From contig NZ_BBYG01000013.1 in the NCBI RefSeq assembly GCF_001184025.1, positions 62,001 to 126,000 of the forward strand: a stretch of 64,000 nucleotides of DNA, read 5' to 3'. The position numbers and the translations under genes were made by a program. Shown in pieces: positions 25,215-33,620 of this stretch. Numbering within the stretch: position 1 is the stretch's first letter; every line of letters begins with the position of its first letter. The notes under the pieces are model-generated. The model had not been told where the DNA came from. It saw only the letters and a list, made by a program, of their open reading frames with translations, and ran no database searches. The DNA comes from Streptomyces maremycinicus (GTDB taxonomy: Bacteria > Actinomycetota > Actinomycetes > Streptomycetales > Streptomycetaceae).

Positions 25215-26504
25215 TCAGTTCCAGGTGCGGGCGCGCAGCGGCATCCCGGAGTCGCCCGACCCCGGCGTCCGCACGGCCAGGACCTGGTTGACGCCGATCT
25301 GGTTGCGTTCGAAGGCGACGGCGGAGGCGGCCATGTAGAGCCGCCACACCCGGGCTCGACCGGGGCTGGTGAGATGCACGGCCCGCTCCCAGCCGTCCTC
25401 CAGGCGGGCGACCCAGCGGCGCAGGGTGAGGGCGTAGTGCTCGCGGATCGACTCGACGTCACGGACCTCGAAACCGGCGCGTTCGAGCTGGCCGACCGTG
25501 GTGCCGAGGGGGGCGAGTTCACCGTCCGGGAAGACATAGGCGTCGATGAACGCGTCCACGCCGTACGCCGCCTCGTCGCGCTGCGGGCGGCGGGCGATCT
25601 GGTGGTTGAGCAGCCTGCCGCCGGGCCGGAGCAGCCCGGACAGGAGTTGCGCGTACTCCAGGTACTTCGCGGAGCCGACGTGTTCCGCCATGCCGATGGA
25701 GGAGATCGCGTCGAAGGGCCCGTCGGTGACGTCCCGGTAGTCCTGGACGCGGATGTCGATCCTGTCGGTGAGCCCGGCGTCGGCGACGCGCTTGCGGGCG
25801 AACGCCGCCTGCTCCTGGGAGAGGGTGATCCCGACGACCGTCGCGCCGTACTCGCGGGCCGCGTGGACGGCGAGGGCGCCCCAGCCGCAGCCGACGTCCA
25901 GCAGCCGCGACCCCGGTCTCAGGTCCAGCTTGCGGCAGACCAGGTCGAGTTTGTCGTACTGGGCGCGTTCGAGGGTGCTGTCCCCGGACTCCCAGTAGGC
26001 GCACGAGTAGACCATGGACGGGCCGAGGACGAGCGCGTAGAAGTCGTTGCCGACGTCGTAGTGGTGGCTGATGGCGCGCCGGTCGGTGCGGCGGGTGTGG
26101 AGGTGGCCGGTGCGGCGGACCTCTTCGCGCGGCGGGGCGGGCGGCAGCGGCGGTCCGGCGAGCTTCAGCAGGCCGCGCACCGCGGCGCGGAACCCGGGGT
26201 CGCGCATCGCCTGGGCGAGCGTACGGGCGTCCTCGGAGCGCTCCCAGATCAGACCGGAGAGCAGGCCCAGAGCGGTGTACAGATCGCCCTCGATCTCCAG
26301 GTCGCCGGCCACCCAGGCGCGGGCGAGGCCGAGTTCACCGGGTTTGAAGAGGAGCCGGCGCAGGGCCCGGCGATTGCGTACGACCAGGGTCGGCGCGCCG
26401 GGCGGGCCCGCCTGCGAACCGTCCCAGGCGCGGACGCGCACCGGGAAGGGGGCTCCCAGCAACTGTTCGACGAGGGCATGGAGCCGCGGCGCGGCGTCAG
26501 CCAT
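25215..26504 (-). CDS. cyclopropane-fatty-acyl-phospholipid synthase family protein
   Basis: A 429-residue SAM-dependent methyltransferase. The SAM motif VGCGWGALAVHAAREYGATVVGITLS is preceded by SHHYDVGNDFYALVLGPSMVYSCAYW, the hallmark of CFA synthases, with later SIGMAEHVG. It methylenates double bonds of membrane phospholipid acyl chains or makes related modifications. The ATG at 26504 has GGAGG eight bases upstream; the longer frame to 26594 has no SD. A palindromic AT-rich site lies about 100 bp upstream. Confidence 0.93.
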   Translation of the reverse strand: MADAAPRLHALVEQLLGAPFPVRVRAWDGSQAGPPGAPTLVVRNRRALRRLLFKPGELGLARAWVAGDLEIEGDLYTALGLLSGLIWERSEDARTLAQAMRDPGFRAAVRGLLKLAGPPLPPAPPREEVRRTGHLHTRRTDRRAISHHYDVGNDFYALVLGPSMVYSCAYWESGDSTLERAQYDKLDLVCRKLDLRPGSRLLDVGCGWGALAVHAAREYGATVVGITLSQEQAAFARKRVADAGLTDRIDIRVQDYRDVTDGPFDAISSIGMAEHVGSAKYLEYAQLLSGLLRPGGRLLNHQIARRPQRDEAAYGVDAFIDAYVFPDGELAPLGTTVGQLERAGFEVRDVESIREHYALTLRRWVARLEDGWERAVHLTSPGRARVWRLYMAASAVAFERNQIGVNQVLAVRTPGSGDSGMPLRARTWN

Positions 26505-26602
26505 GATGCACACCTCCGTGACGGGTGATCCCGCGATGTCCTGACACCACGTAAACACGGAAGAGCGCGCCGTCCAGTCCCGCGCGGCCGTCATGGCTCG
26601 GC

Positions 26603-26625
26603 AAAATACATGTATGTAACATGTG
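26603..26625. promoter_or_regulatory. AT-rich palindromic site upstream of cfa
   Basis: An 8-bp palindrome TACATGTA (26607-26614) and two ACATGT direct repeats 11 bp apart (26608-26613, 26619-26624) stand out from the GC-rich surroundings. The spacing of one helical turn suggests a regulator-binding site for cfa; no regulator gene is adjacent. Confidence 0.45.
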
Positions 26626-26654
26626 TCGGCTCCGGCGGCGGGACGGCCCGCACG

Positions 26655-26698
26655 CCGAAGGGGCCGTCCGCACCACGGATGGCGGACGGCCCCTTCGG
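26655..26698. terminator. perfect 17-bp hairpin
   Basis: CCGAAGGGGCCGTCCGC (26655-26671) pairs exactly with 26682-26698 across a 10-nt loop. It sits downstream of the minus-strand ndh stop and upstream of the cfa start. Confidence 0.85.
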
Positions 26699-26792
26699 GG
26701 GTGGTTCGGTGACCTGCGGCCCGGGGACCGGAGGCCGGTGCCTCACGGCCGGCCGGCCGAGGGCCGGGGACCGGAGGCCGGGTGACCGGAGG

Positions 26793-28187
26793 TCAGGAGG
26801 CCTTGGCCTTCTCGTTCTCGGTCTTCGCGGCGGCCGGCTTCGCGGCGACCGGCGCCGGCTTCGCGGCCTCGTAGAACTCCTCGCGCGGGGACTCCAGCGC
26901 ACCGAGCGCCACGACCTCGCGCTTGAGGAACATGCCGAGCGTCCAGTCGGCGAAGACGCGGATCTTACGGTTCCACGTCGGCATCGCCATGCCGTGGTAG
27001 CCGCGGTGCATGTACCACGCGAGGCGGCCCTTGACCTTGATCTTCATCTTGCCCATGACGATCATCGCGACACCCTTGTGGAGGCCGAGGCCCGCCACCG
27101 CACCCTTGTTGGCGTGCGAGTACTCCTTCTGCGGGAAGCCCCGCATACCGGAGATCACGTTGTCGCCGAGGACCTTGGCCTGCCGCAGCGCGTGCTGCGC
27201 GTTCGGCGGGCACCAGGCGTTCTCGACCCCGGCCTTGCGGGCGGCGACGTCGGGGACCTGGGCGTTGTCGCCGGCGGCCCAGATGTAGTCGGTGCCCTGG
27301 ACCTGGAGGGTCGGGGCCGTGTCGACGTGACCACGCGGACCCAGCGGCAGGCCGTAGCGGGCCAGCACCGGGTTGGGCTTGACGCCGGCCGTCCACACGA
27401 TCGTGTTGGAGTCGACCTCGAGGCCGTTCTTCAGCACCACGTGGCCGTCGACGCAGGAGTCCATGGAGGTGGAGAGGTAGATCTCCACACCGCGGCCCTC
27501 GAGGTGCTCCTTGCCGTACTGGCCCAGCTTGGGACCGACCTCGGGAAGGATCTTGTCGGCGGCGTCGACGAGGATGAAGCGCATGTCCTCGCGGGACACC
27601 GTCTTGTAGTACTTGGCCGCGTCCCGGGCCAGGTCCTCGACCTCACCGATGGTCTCCGCACCGGCGAAGCCGCCGCCGATGAAGACGAAGGTGAGCGCCT
27701 TGCGGCGGATCTCCTCGTCGGTCGTGGAGTCGGCCTTGTCCAGCTGCTCGAGGACGTGGTTGCGCAGGCCGATGGCCTCCTCGACGCCCTTCATGCCGAT
27801 GCCCTGTTCGGCGAGGCCGGGGATCGGGAAGGTGCGGGAGACCGCGCCGAGCGCGACCACCAGGTAGTCGAAGGGCAGCTCGTACGCCTCGCCGACCAGC
27901 GGGGCGATCGTGGCGACCTTGCGGTCCTGGTCGATGGTGGTGACCCGGCCGGTGAGGACCTCCGCCTTGGGCAGCACGCGTCGCAGCGGGACGACGACGT
28001 GGCGCGGGGAGATGTTGCCGGCGGCGGTTTCGGGGAGGAAGGGCTGGTAGGTCATGTACGACCGGGGGTCGACGACCGTGACGGTCGCCTCGCCGTAGCG
28101 CATCTTCTTCATGATGCGCCGAGCTGCGTACAGGCCTACGTACCCACCGCCTACTACGAGGATCCTGGGACGCTCCGTGGTGCTCAT
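26793..28187 (-). CDS. ndh: type II NADH:quinone oxidoreductase
   Basis: A 464-residue flavoprotein with two dinucleotide folds: FAD at VVGGGYVGLYAARRIMKK and NADH at FVFIGGGFAGAETIGEVEDL. It also has the AAGDNAQVP motif and an NDH-2-type C-terminal membrane-association region. It is a non-proton-pumping entry point for NADH electrons into the menaquinone pool. The ATG at 28187 has no SD, and GATACT sits seven bases upstream, suggesting leaderless translation. Two Rex-like operators lie 240-340 bp upstream. The Ala/Lys-rich C-terminus is variable. Confidence 0.93.
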   Translation of the reverse strand: MSTTERPRILVVGGGYVGLYAARRIMKKMRYGEATVTVVDPRSYMTYQPFLPETAAGNISPRHVVVPLRRVLPKAEVLTGRVTTIDQDRKVATIAPLVGEAYELPFDYLVVALGAVSRTFPIPGLAEQGIGMKGVEEAIGLRNHVLEQLDKADSTTDEEIRRKALTFVFIGGGFAGAETIGEVEDLARDAAKYYKTVSREDMRFILVDAADKILPEVGPKLGQYGKEHLEGRGVEIYLSTSMDSCVDGHVVLKNGLEVDSNTIVWTAGVKPNPVLARYGLPLGPRGHVDTAPTLQVQGTDYIWAAGDNAQVPDVAARKAGVENAWCPPNAQHALRQAKVLGDNVISGMRGFPQKEYSHANKGAVAGLGLHKGVAMIVMGKMKIKVKGRLAWYMHRGYHGMAMPTWNRKIRVFADWTLGMFLKREVVALGALESPREEFYEAAKPAPVAAKPAAAKTENEKAKAS

Positions 28188-28425
28188 GCCATCGAGTATC
28201 CACCCGGTCGAGGGGGGTCGCTCGTGCGCCCCTTCACAAGCTTCTCGGGGGTGTGTGCTATCCTCCGCGGCCCGCGTGATCCACGTCATGGCGCCGAGCG
28301 GGAACCAGCGTGTACGGCATGGCGTTGTCAATGCCGCGTGAGCTGCCTCTCCGGGCTCGGAAGGGCTCTGTGAGGACCGCCAGAACCCCATTCGCGGACC
28401 TTCTCGATACGTCCGCGCCCGCCTC

Positions 28426-28443
28426 TTTTGAACACGTTCACAC
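28426..28443. promoter_or_regulatory. Rex-like operator (distal to ndh), site A
   Basis: TTTTGAA-N4-TTCACAC matches 12 of 14 positions of the Streptomyces Rex operator TTGTGAA-N4-TTCACAA. Its centre is 80 bp from site B. Rex releases DNA at high NADH, which would fit control of an NADH dehydrogenase. Confidence 0.55.
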
Positions 28444-28505
28444 GGGTGTTGAGCCCCCGGAAGGGTCAACGACGACACGTCTGTCCTCCGACAGGGCCGA
28501 ATTCC

Positions 28506-28523
28506 TTGTGAAGAACTTCACGA
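28506..28523. promoter_or_regulatory. Rex-like operator, site B
   Basis: TTGTGAA-GAAC-TTCACGA matches 13 of 14 positions of the Rex consensus. It is located between ppx/gppA (stop at 28640) and ndh (start 28187), both on the minus strand, so ndh is the only gene immediately downstream. Confidence 0.65.
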
Positions 28524-28639
28524 ACTTTCCCGAGCGGGTGCCTCCGGAACGCGTCCGAGGGGCCGCCAAGGGCCCCTCGGGTCTGCTCATACGGGCATCC
28601 TGCCTGCTCAGCAGAGTGCAAGTAGCGGCTCTGCCGGAG

Positions 28640-29581
28640 TCACGCGATGGACCACGCGATGCCGTCGAGGATGTCGTGCTCGCTCACCACGACCTCCCGC
28701 GCGCCGATCCGCTCCATGATCGCCAGCAGGACGAGCGCGCCCGCCGCGATCACGTCCACCCGGCCCGGGTGCATCGCCGGATACGCCGCGCGCTGTGCGT
28801 GGGTGGCCCGCAGCAGGTCGTCGCTGATGCTCCTGACCCGCTCGAGACCGATCCGCGCGTGGTGGATCCTCTCGGAGTCGTACGCCTCCAGGCCCAGGGC
28901 GATCGCCGCGACCGTGGTCACCGAACCGGCCAGGCCGACCAGGGTGTGCGCCTCGCGCAGCGGGACGGTCCGCTCGGCGAGGTCGAGCGCGGCCTCGATG
29001 TCGGCGCGCATCGCCGCGATCTGCCCGGCGGTGGGCGGGTCGGTGACCTTCCCGTCCACCACGAGGTGCCGCTCCGTCATCCGGACACAGCCCACGTCCA
29101 CCGAGCGCGCGGCACGCACCCCTTCGTCGCCGACCACGAACTCGGTCGAGCCGCCGCCGATGTCCACCACCAGGAACGGTTTGGCCAGGTCGGCCCGCCC
29201 CTTCAGTTCCTTCGTCGCGCCGGTGAAGGAGAACTCGGCCTCCTGGTCGCCGGTGATGACCTCGGGCTCGACGCCGAGGATGTCCAGCACCCCGCGCACG
29301 AACTCGTCCCGGTTCTCCGCGTCCCGGGAGGCGGAGGTGGCGACGAAGCGCAGCCGCTGCGCGCCGTACTCCTTGACGGCGGCCGCGTACTCCCGGCAGG
29401 CCGCGAAGGTCCGCTCCAGCGCCTCGGGGGCGAGCCGTCCGGTGCGGTCGACGCCCTGGCCCAGGCGGACGATCGTCATCCGGCGGTCCAGGTCGACCAG
29501 CTCGCCGGTCCGCGGATCGGCGTCGGCGACCAGGAGGCGGATCGAGTTCGTACCGCAGTCGATGGCGGCGACCCGGGTCAC
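28640..29581 (-). CDS. Ppx/GppA-family phosphatase
   Basis: 313 residues of the exopolyphosphatase / guanosine pentaphosphate phosphohydrolase family (ASKHA fold). The phosphate-1 motif AAIDCGTNSIRLLV and phosphate-2 motif VVDIGGGSTEFVVG are both present, with the adenosine-type GLAGSVTTVAA. It is the short, two-domain actinobacterial form without the HD extension. GTG at 29581 overlaps the DUF501 stop (GTGA). Polyphosphate or (p)ppGpp turnover is expected; which one cannot be decided here. Confidence 0.92.
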   Translation of the reverse strand: MTRVAAIDCGTNSIRLLVADADPRTGELVDLDRRMTIVRLGQGVDRTGRLAPEALERTFAACREYAAAVKEYGAQRLRFVATSASRDAENRDEFVRGVLDILGVEPEVITGDQEAEFSFTGATKELKGRADLAKPFLVVDIGGGSTEFVVGDEGVRAARSVDVGCVRMTERHLVVDGKVTDPPTAGQIAAMRADIEAALDLAERTVPLREAHTLVGLAGSVTTVAAIALGLEAYDSERIHHARIGLERVRSISDDLLRATHAQRAAYPAMHPGRVDVIAAGALVLLAIMERIGAREVVVSEHDILDGIAWSIA

Positions 29582-30114
29582 CGGGCGGCTCCCGTCGCGT
29601 CGTCCCGCGCCACACAGGTGCCCTTGCGCCACCACTGCGGGAGCATCGCCAGGGCCTCGTCGCCGAGGGGGTTCACGCCCGGGCCGGCGGCCAGGGAGTG
29701 CGCGACGAGCACGTGCAGGCACTTCACCCGGTCCGGCATGCCGCCCGCGCTGGGGAAGTTCTTCAGTTCCTCGATCTCGTCCCGGCGCCGGATGTAGTCC
29801 TCGTGCGCGGCGCGGTAGGAGGCCGCCAGCTCCGGGTCGGTCCCGAGCCGCTCGGTCATCTCCTTCATCACGCCGTTCGCCTCGAGCGTGCCGATGGCCG
29901 AGTTGGCCTTCGGGCACGTCAGGTAGTACAGCGTGGGGAAGGGGGTGCCGTCGGGCAGGCGGGGGGCCGTCTCCACGACGTCCGGTTCACCGCAGGGGCA
30001 GCGGTGCGCGATCGCGCGCAGTCCGCGCGGCGGCCGTCCGAGCTGCTGCTTGAAGGCCTCGACATCCGCGTCGGTGGGCTCGGTGCGCGGGGTGGTCGGC
30101 GGGGGCGTTTCCAT
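29578..30114 (-). CDS. DUF501 family protein
   Basis: 178 residues matching the conserved actinobacterial DUF501 family. It has a possible metal-binding set (HRCPCGEPDVV, TCPKANSAIG, KCLHVLVAHSLA), and the family is usually found between divIC and ppx/gppA as here. The function is unknown. ATG at 30114, weak SD (ACAGG). It is translationally coupled to ppx/gppA by the 4-bp overlap. Confidence 0.9.
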   Translation of the reverse strand: METPPPTTPRTEPTDADVEAFKQQLGRPPRGLRAIAHRCPCGEPDVVETAPRLPDGTPFPTLYYLTCPKANSAIGTLEANGVMKEMTERLGTDPELAASYRAAHEDYIRRRDEIEELKNFPSAGGMPDRVKCLHVLVAHSLAAGPGVNPLGDEALAMLPQWWRKGTCVARDDATGAAR

Positions 30115-30148
30115 GCCTGTCTTTCTATCGGTTCCGGCTACCGGTTCC

Positions 30149-30174
30149 GACCACCGGTGGGTCCACCGGTGGTC
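30149..30174. terminator. 12-bp perfect inverted repeat after divIC
   Basis: GACCACCGGTGG (30149-30160) and CCACCGGTGGTC (30163-30174) are exact complements with a 2-nt centre. It is part of a longer run of CCGGTCGG-type repeats (30128-30266) between divIC and DUF501. It may attenuate rather than end transcription, since the downstream genes are co-oriented. Confidence 0.55.
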
Positions 30175-30267
30175 ACCGGTCGGTTCTCACCGGTCGGCTG
30201 TCGCCGGTCGGTCGGGGCCGGACGGTTGTCACGGGACGGTCGGGGCCGGACGGTTGTCGCGGGTCGG

Positions 30268-30744
30268 TCACTGGTCGGAGGCGTCGGACTTGTCGACGCC
30301 GTCCCAGACGTTCGCGTACCAGGGGCGGTCGGCCGCCCCGAGGTCGGCGCGGGACTGCCTGGCCGCGTCCGGGTCGATCACCACGAACCCGGTCTCCCCC
30401 GGCAGCACGTAGTGCAGCCGCTGCCGGATCTGCTGCTCGGCGTAGGCGTCGTCCTGCCAACGCGCCTTGAGGTCGCGCAGCTGCTCGACGCGTTCGCTCG
30501 CCTTCTGCTTCTCGCGCTCCAGATCGGCGATCTCGGCGCGCTGGGAGACGTACTGGCGCATCGGGTAGGCCAGGGCCACGATCAGCGTGCACAGGACGAG
30601 CGCGAGGAGCGCCGCGCGGCCGGTGAGCCGGGAGCGGCGCGCCTGGCGCTTGGTCTGGGAGCGGTAGACCCGGGCCGCGGTCTGCTCGCCGAGCAGCTTG
30701 ATCCTGGTCGCGGTGGAGAAACGGTCCCGGTCCTTCACGGCCAC
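30268..30744 (-). CDS. divIC: septum formation initiator DivIC/FtsB-like
   Basis: 158 residues with a basic cytoplasmic N-terminus (1-40), a single membrane span (about 43-62), a coiled coil (YVSQRAEIADLEREKQKASERVEQL) and the DivIC signature AEQQIRQRLHYVLPGETGFVV. It is a bitopic divisome protein that works with FtsL/FtsQ; in Streptomyces it is needed mainly for sporulation septa. GTG at 30744, with an in-frame GTG at 30738 as alternative. Location between eno and DUF501 matches other actinobacteria. Confidence 0.92.
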   Translation of the reverse strand: MAVKDRDRFSTATRIKLLGEQTAARVYRSQTKRQARRSRLTGRAALLALVLCTLIVALAYPMRQYVSQRAEIADLEREKQKASERVEQLRDLKARWQDDAYAEQQIRQRLHYVLPGETGFVVIDPDAARQSRADLGAADRPWYANVWDGVDKSDASDQ

Positions 30745-30771
30745 AGCTTCCCGCCTCCCGTCTCACACGTG

Positions 30772-30816
30772 CGTACGTCCCCGCACACGGTACGGGACCG
30801 GGTACGGGGACGTACG
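30772..30816. terminator. 12-bp hairpin between eno and divIC
   Basis: CGTACGTCCCCG (30772-30783) and CGGGGACGTACG (30805-30816) are exact complements around a 21-nt loop. It lies after the enolase stop and just before divIC. It may terminate eno or form part of the divIC control region. Confidence 0.55.
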
Positions 30817-30867
30817 TACGACTGGCGGAGCCTCGACCCGGTTCGGGCCGGCGGCCTCAGCCCGGGC

Positions 30868-32148
30868 TCAGCCCTTGAAGCGCGGGAAGGCGCTGCGACC
30901 GGCGTACACCGCGGCGTCGTCGAGGATCTCCTCGATGCGCAGCAGCTGGTTGTACTTGGCGACACGGTCCGAGCGGGCCGGGGCGCCGGTCTTGATCTGA
31001 CCGCAGTTCACCGCGACCGCGAGGTCGGCGATGGTGACGTCCTCGGTCTCGCCGGAGCGGTGGGACATCATGCACTTGAAGCCGTTGCGCTGGGCCATCT
31101 CGACGGCGTCCAGGGTCTCGGTCAGCGAACCGATCTGGTTGACCTTGACGAGCAGGGCGTTGGCGGAGCCCTCCTCGATGCCGCGGGCCAGGCGCTCCGG
31201 GTTGGTGACGAAGAGGTCGTCGCCGACGATCTGGACCTTGTCGCCCAGCTTCTGGGTGATGACGTTCCAGCCGGCCCAGTCGTCCTCGTACAGCGGGTCC
31301 TCGATGGAGACGAGCGGGTACGCGGAGACGAGCTCCTCGTAGTACTCGGTCATCTCGGCGGCCGAGCGGGACTTGCCCTCGAACTCGTACTTGCCGTCCT
31401 TGTAGAACTCGGACGCGGCGACGTCGAGCGCGAGCGCGATCTGCTCGCCCGGCACGTAACCGGCCTGCTTGATGGCCTCGATGATGAGGTCGAGCGCGGC
31501 GCGGTTGGACTCCAGGTTCGGGGCGAAGCCGCCCTCGTCGCCGAGACCGGTGGACAGGCCCTTGGTCTTCAGCACCTTCTTGAGGGTGTGGTAGACCTCG
31601 GCGCCCCAGCGCAGGGCCTCGGAGAAGGACTCCGCGCCGATCGGGGCGATCATGAACTCCTGGATGTCCACGTTGGAGTCGGCGTGCGAGCCGCCGTTCA
31701 GGATGTTCATCATCGGCACCGGCAGCAGGTGCGCGTTGGGGCCGCCCAGGTAACGGAACAGCGGCAGGTCGCTGGCCTCGGAGGCGGCGTGCGCGACGGC
31801 GAGCGAGACGCCGAGGATGGCGTTGGCGCCGAGCGAGCCCTTGTTGTCGGTGGCGTCCAGGTCGAACATGGCCTGGTCGATCAGGCGCTGCTCGGTGGCG
31901 TCGTAGCCGACGAGCTCCGGGCCGATCTGCTCGATGACGGCGAGGACGGCCTTCTCGACACCCTTGCCCAGGTAACGGTTGGGGTCGCCGTCGCGGAGCT
32001 CGATGGCTTCGAAGGCACCGGTGGAGGCGCCGGACGGAACGGCGGCACGACCCGTGCTGCCGTCGTCGAGGCCGACCTCGACCTCGACCGTGGGGTTGCC
32101 TCGGGAGTCCAGGATTTCCCGGGCTACGACGACGTCGATGGACGGCAC
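30868..32148 (-). CDS. eno: enolase
   Basis: A 426-residue enolase converting 2-phosphoglycerate to phosphoenolpyruvate. Conserved blocks include EILDSRGNPTVEVEV, VPSGASTGAFEAIELRDGD, GDEGGFAPN, SIEDPLYEDDW, GDDLFVTNPERL, KVNQIGSLTET and SHRSGETED. The start is the GTG at 32148. AAGGAG lies six bases before this GTG but directly touches the ATG at 32154, so the ATG cannot use it. The stop codon lies within a short tandem repeat (TCAGCCC twice). Confidence 0.98.
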   Translation of the reverse strand: MPSIDVVVAREILDSRGNPTVEVEVGLDDGSTGRAAVPSGASTGAFEAIELRDGDPNRYLGKGVEKAVLAVIEQIGPELVGYDATEQRLIDQAMFDLDATDNKGSLGANAILGVSLAVAHAASEASDLPLFRYLGGPNAHLLPVPMMNILNGGSHADSNVDIQEFMIAPIGAESFSEALRWGAEVYHTLKKVLKTKGLSTGLGDEGGFAPNLESNRAALDLIIEAIKQAGYVPGEQIALALDVAASEFYKDGKYEFEGKSRSAAEMTEYYEELVSAYPLVSIEDPLYEDDWAGWNVITQKLGDKVQIVGDDLFVTNPERLARGIEEGSANALLVKVNQIGSLTETLDAVEMAQRNGFKCMMSHRSGETEDVTIADLAVAVNCGQIKTGAPARSDRVAKYNQLLRIEEILDDAAVYAGRSAFPRFKG

Positions 32149-32380
32149 GAGCATCTCCTTCTTGGGATGTGACGCTGGTTGTGCGGGACCCGGGGGCCTT
32201 GATGAGCCCCTGCCGGGCCTTGCGACTAGAGCCTAACCGCCCCGGGACCGTCGGCAGCCGACCGACCGTCCCGTGGACAGACAGACGGTACCTATTGTTT
32301 CCGCCCGGAACAAAGGGGGTGGCCGAGAAAGGCCGACAGGAAGTGACGAACGGGCGAAGAGAAGGCCTCGCGCCGGGCTG

Positions 32381-32460
32381 CCCGGCAGACCGGCAGACCG
32401 GCAGACCGGCTTCCCGGCTTCCCGGCTTCCCGGCTTCCCGGCTTCCCGGCTTCCCGGCAA
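32381..32460. repeat. tandem octamer array (CCGGCTTC / CCGGCAGA)
   Basis: About ten perfect 8-bp steps: first three CGGCAGAC units, then six CGGCTTCC units. Because 8 is not a multiple of 3, it gives long open frames encoding PGSREAGK-like repeats on the minus strand, but there is no sign of a gene. Likely slippage-prone. Confidence 0.9.
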
Positions 32461-32467
32461 AGAGAAA

Positions 32468-32509
32468 CCCCGCTCCGGTGCGTACGGGGGAACACGCACC
32501 GGAGCGGGG
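32468..32509 (-). terminator. 15-bp perfect hairpin after rpfA
   Basis: CCCCGCTCCGGTGCG (32468-32482) pairs exactly with 32495-32509 across 12 nt. It lies about 145 bp beyond the rpfA stop in the direction of transcription. Confidence 0.8.
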
Positions 32510-32598
32510 GGCCCGTGGGGACGGGGGGGACCCTCACGAGGTCTTCAGTGTGCCGACCTCGGATGTGAGGGCGCTGTGGCTTCTCTGGGGGCCAGGTG

Positions 32599-32658
32599 TC
32601 ACTTCGGGCGCCGTGTCACTTCGGGGGCGGTGTCACTTCAGGCGCCGCGCGTCACTTC
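32599..32658. repeat. TCACTTC repeats running into the rpfA stop codon
   Basis: TCACTTC occurs at 32599, 32616, 32633 and 32652, with spacings of 17, 17 and 19 bp. The last copy contains the rpfA stop codon (TCA on this strand) and final lysine codon. Confidence 0.8.
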
Positions 32659-33359
32659 AGGTGGAGCTGCTGGCCCGGGTAGATCAGGTCGGCGTCGGTG
32701 ACGATGTCCTTGTTCAGGTCGAACAGCTTCGCCCAGCCGCCCGCGACCTTGTGCTTCTCGGCGATGGAGCTGAGGGTGTCACCCTTGACGACCTTGTACT
32801 CGCCGTCACCCTTCTTGACCTTCTTGCCGGTCGGGGTGGTGACCGTCTTGGAGGCGGCCGGGCGGTCGGTCGAGCGGGAGGCGCTCTGCTCCTCGGTCGA
32901 GCGGCTGCTGGTGCTGCCGCTGTTCGACGAGCCGGCGGAGTCGGAGGAGCCGGAGCCCGAGGACTCGGCGGCGGAGCCGTTGTAGGCCGCGCCGGACAGG
33001 CCGGTGCCGCAGACCGGCCAGGCACCCTTGCCCTGACCCGCGAGGACCTTCTCGCCGATGGCTATCTGCTGGGACTTGGAGGCCTGGTCGGCGGTGGAGG
33101 CGTAGGCGGTGCCGCCGTACGCGGCCCAGGTGGACGCCGAGAACTGGAGGCCGCCGTAGTAGCCGTTGCCGGTGTTGATGGACCAGTTGCCACCGGACTC
33201 GCACTGGGCGACCGCGTCCCATTCGGAGGCGGTGGCGGCGGAGGCGTTGCCGGCCGCCATCAGCGGGGCGGCGATGGCGACACCGGTGACGCCGGCGAGT
33301 GCGGCGACGCGGGTGGCCTTGGCGGGGCGACGGTGCTTGCCCTTACCGGAAAACAGCAT
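32652..33359 (-). CDS. rpfA: resuscitation-promoting factor with LysM domain, RpfA-like
   Basis: A 235-residue secreted muralytic enzyme. A signal peptide ends near residue 41 (NASAA). The Rpf domain (about 44-115) has WDAVAQCESGGNWSINTGNGYYGGLQF with the catalytic Glu at position 54. A Ser-rich linker is followed by a C-terminal LysM domain (EYKVVKGDTLSSIAEKH .. YPGQQLHLK). It cleaves peptidoglycan during spore germination. The ATG at 33359 has GAGGGG upstream. A c-di-AMP riboswitch-like leader precedes it, the arrangement described for rpfA of S. coelicolor, hence the symbol. Confidence 0.92.
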   Translation of the reverse strand: MLFSGKGKHRRPAKATRVAALAGVTGVAIAAPLMAAGNASAATASEWDAVAQCESGGNWSINTGNGYYGGLQFSASTWAAYGGTAYASTADQASKSQQIAIGEKVLAGQGKGAWPVCGTGLSGAAYNGSAAESSGSGSSDSAGSSNSGSTSSRSTEEQSASRSTDRPAASKTVTTPTGKKVKKGDGEYKVVKGDTLSSIAEKHKVAGGWAKLFDLNKDIVTDADLIYPGQQLHLK

Positions 33360-33444
33360 GGTGGATCCCCTCACCGACGCCTACGAGGTGAGCTGTCGGG
33401 TTCGGGCCTGTGAGTTGCCCGGCCACTTTCCGTCCGCCGGAGCG

Positions 33445-33615
33445 CTGCTCCGTGGGAGGTGTGGCTTCACCCCGAGCCGTCCCGGTCGACCGACCGGTCC
33501 GGCACTTACCTTGGGTCCCCCGCTCCTGCCTACGGCGCTTGACGCGACGACTGTTCCCGGGGCGTCGCTGGCAGGATTCGGCGTTGCGACGGCCGGGGCC
33601 CGGGTTGCCGAGCGG
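33445..33615 (-). ncRNA. ydaO-type c-di-AMP riboswitch in the rpfA leader
   Basis: Reading the minus strand, the leader contains in order CCGAATCCTGCC (33570-33581), GAGCGGGGGACCC (around 33513-33525) and GGGGTGAA (33466-33473), which are the conserved blocks of the ydaO-yuaA motif. It starts just after a plausible promoter and ends about 85 bp before the rpfA ATG. Between the ligand domain and the gene lies a small GGAGC..GCTCC hairpin. Boundaries are approximate. The family binds cyclic di-AMP and usually turns cell-wall genes off. Confidence 0.82.
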
Positions 33616-33620
33616 CCTCG

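Larger units (their letters stand above)
28188..28639. other. 452-bp regulatory leader upstream of ndh
   Basis: No gene is seen. It holds the two Rex-like sites and a lone TTCACAA half-site at 28232-28238, about 45 bp from the ndh start. Base composition is less GC-rich than average, as expected of a promoter region. Confidence 0.55.
32149..32651. other. 503-bp stretch between rpfA and eno
   Basis: No gene is seen. It contains the enolase promoter region (not resolved), an octamer repeat array, a strong terminator for rpfA, and TCACTTC repeats against the rpfA stop. These are listed separately. Confidence 0.55.

Noticed and set aside
32381..32460. CRISPR-like array
   Set aside because: The units are 8 bp without spacers, so this is a simple tandem repeat. 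No cas genes are near.
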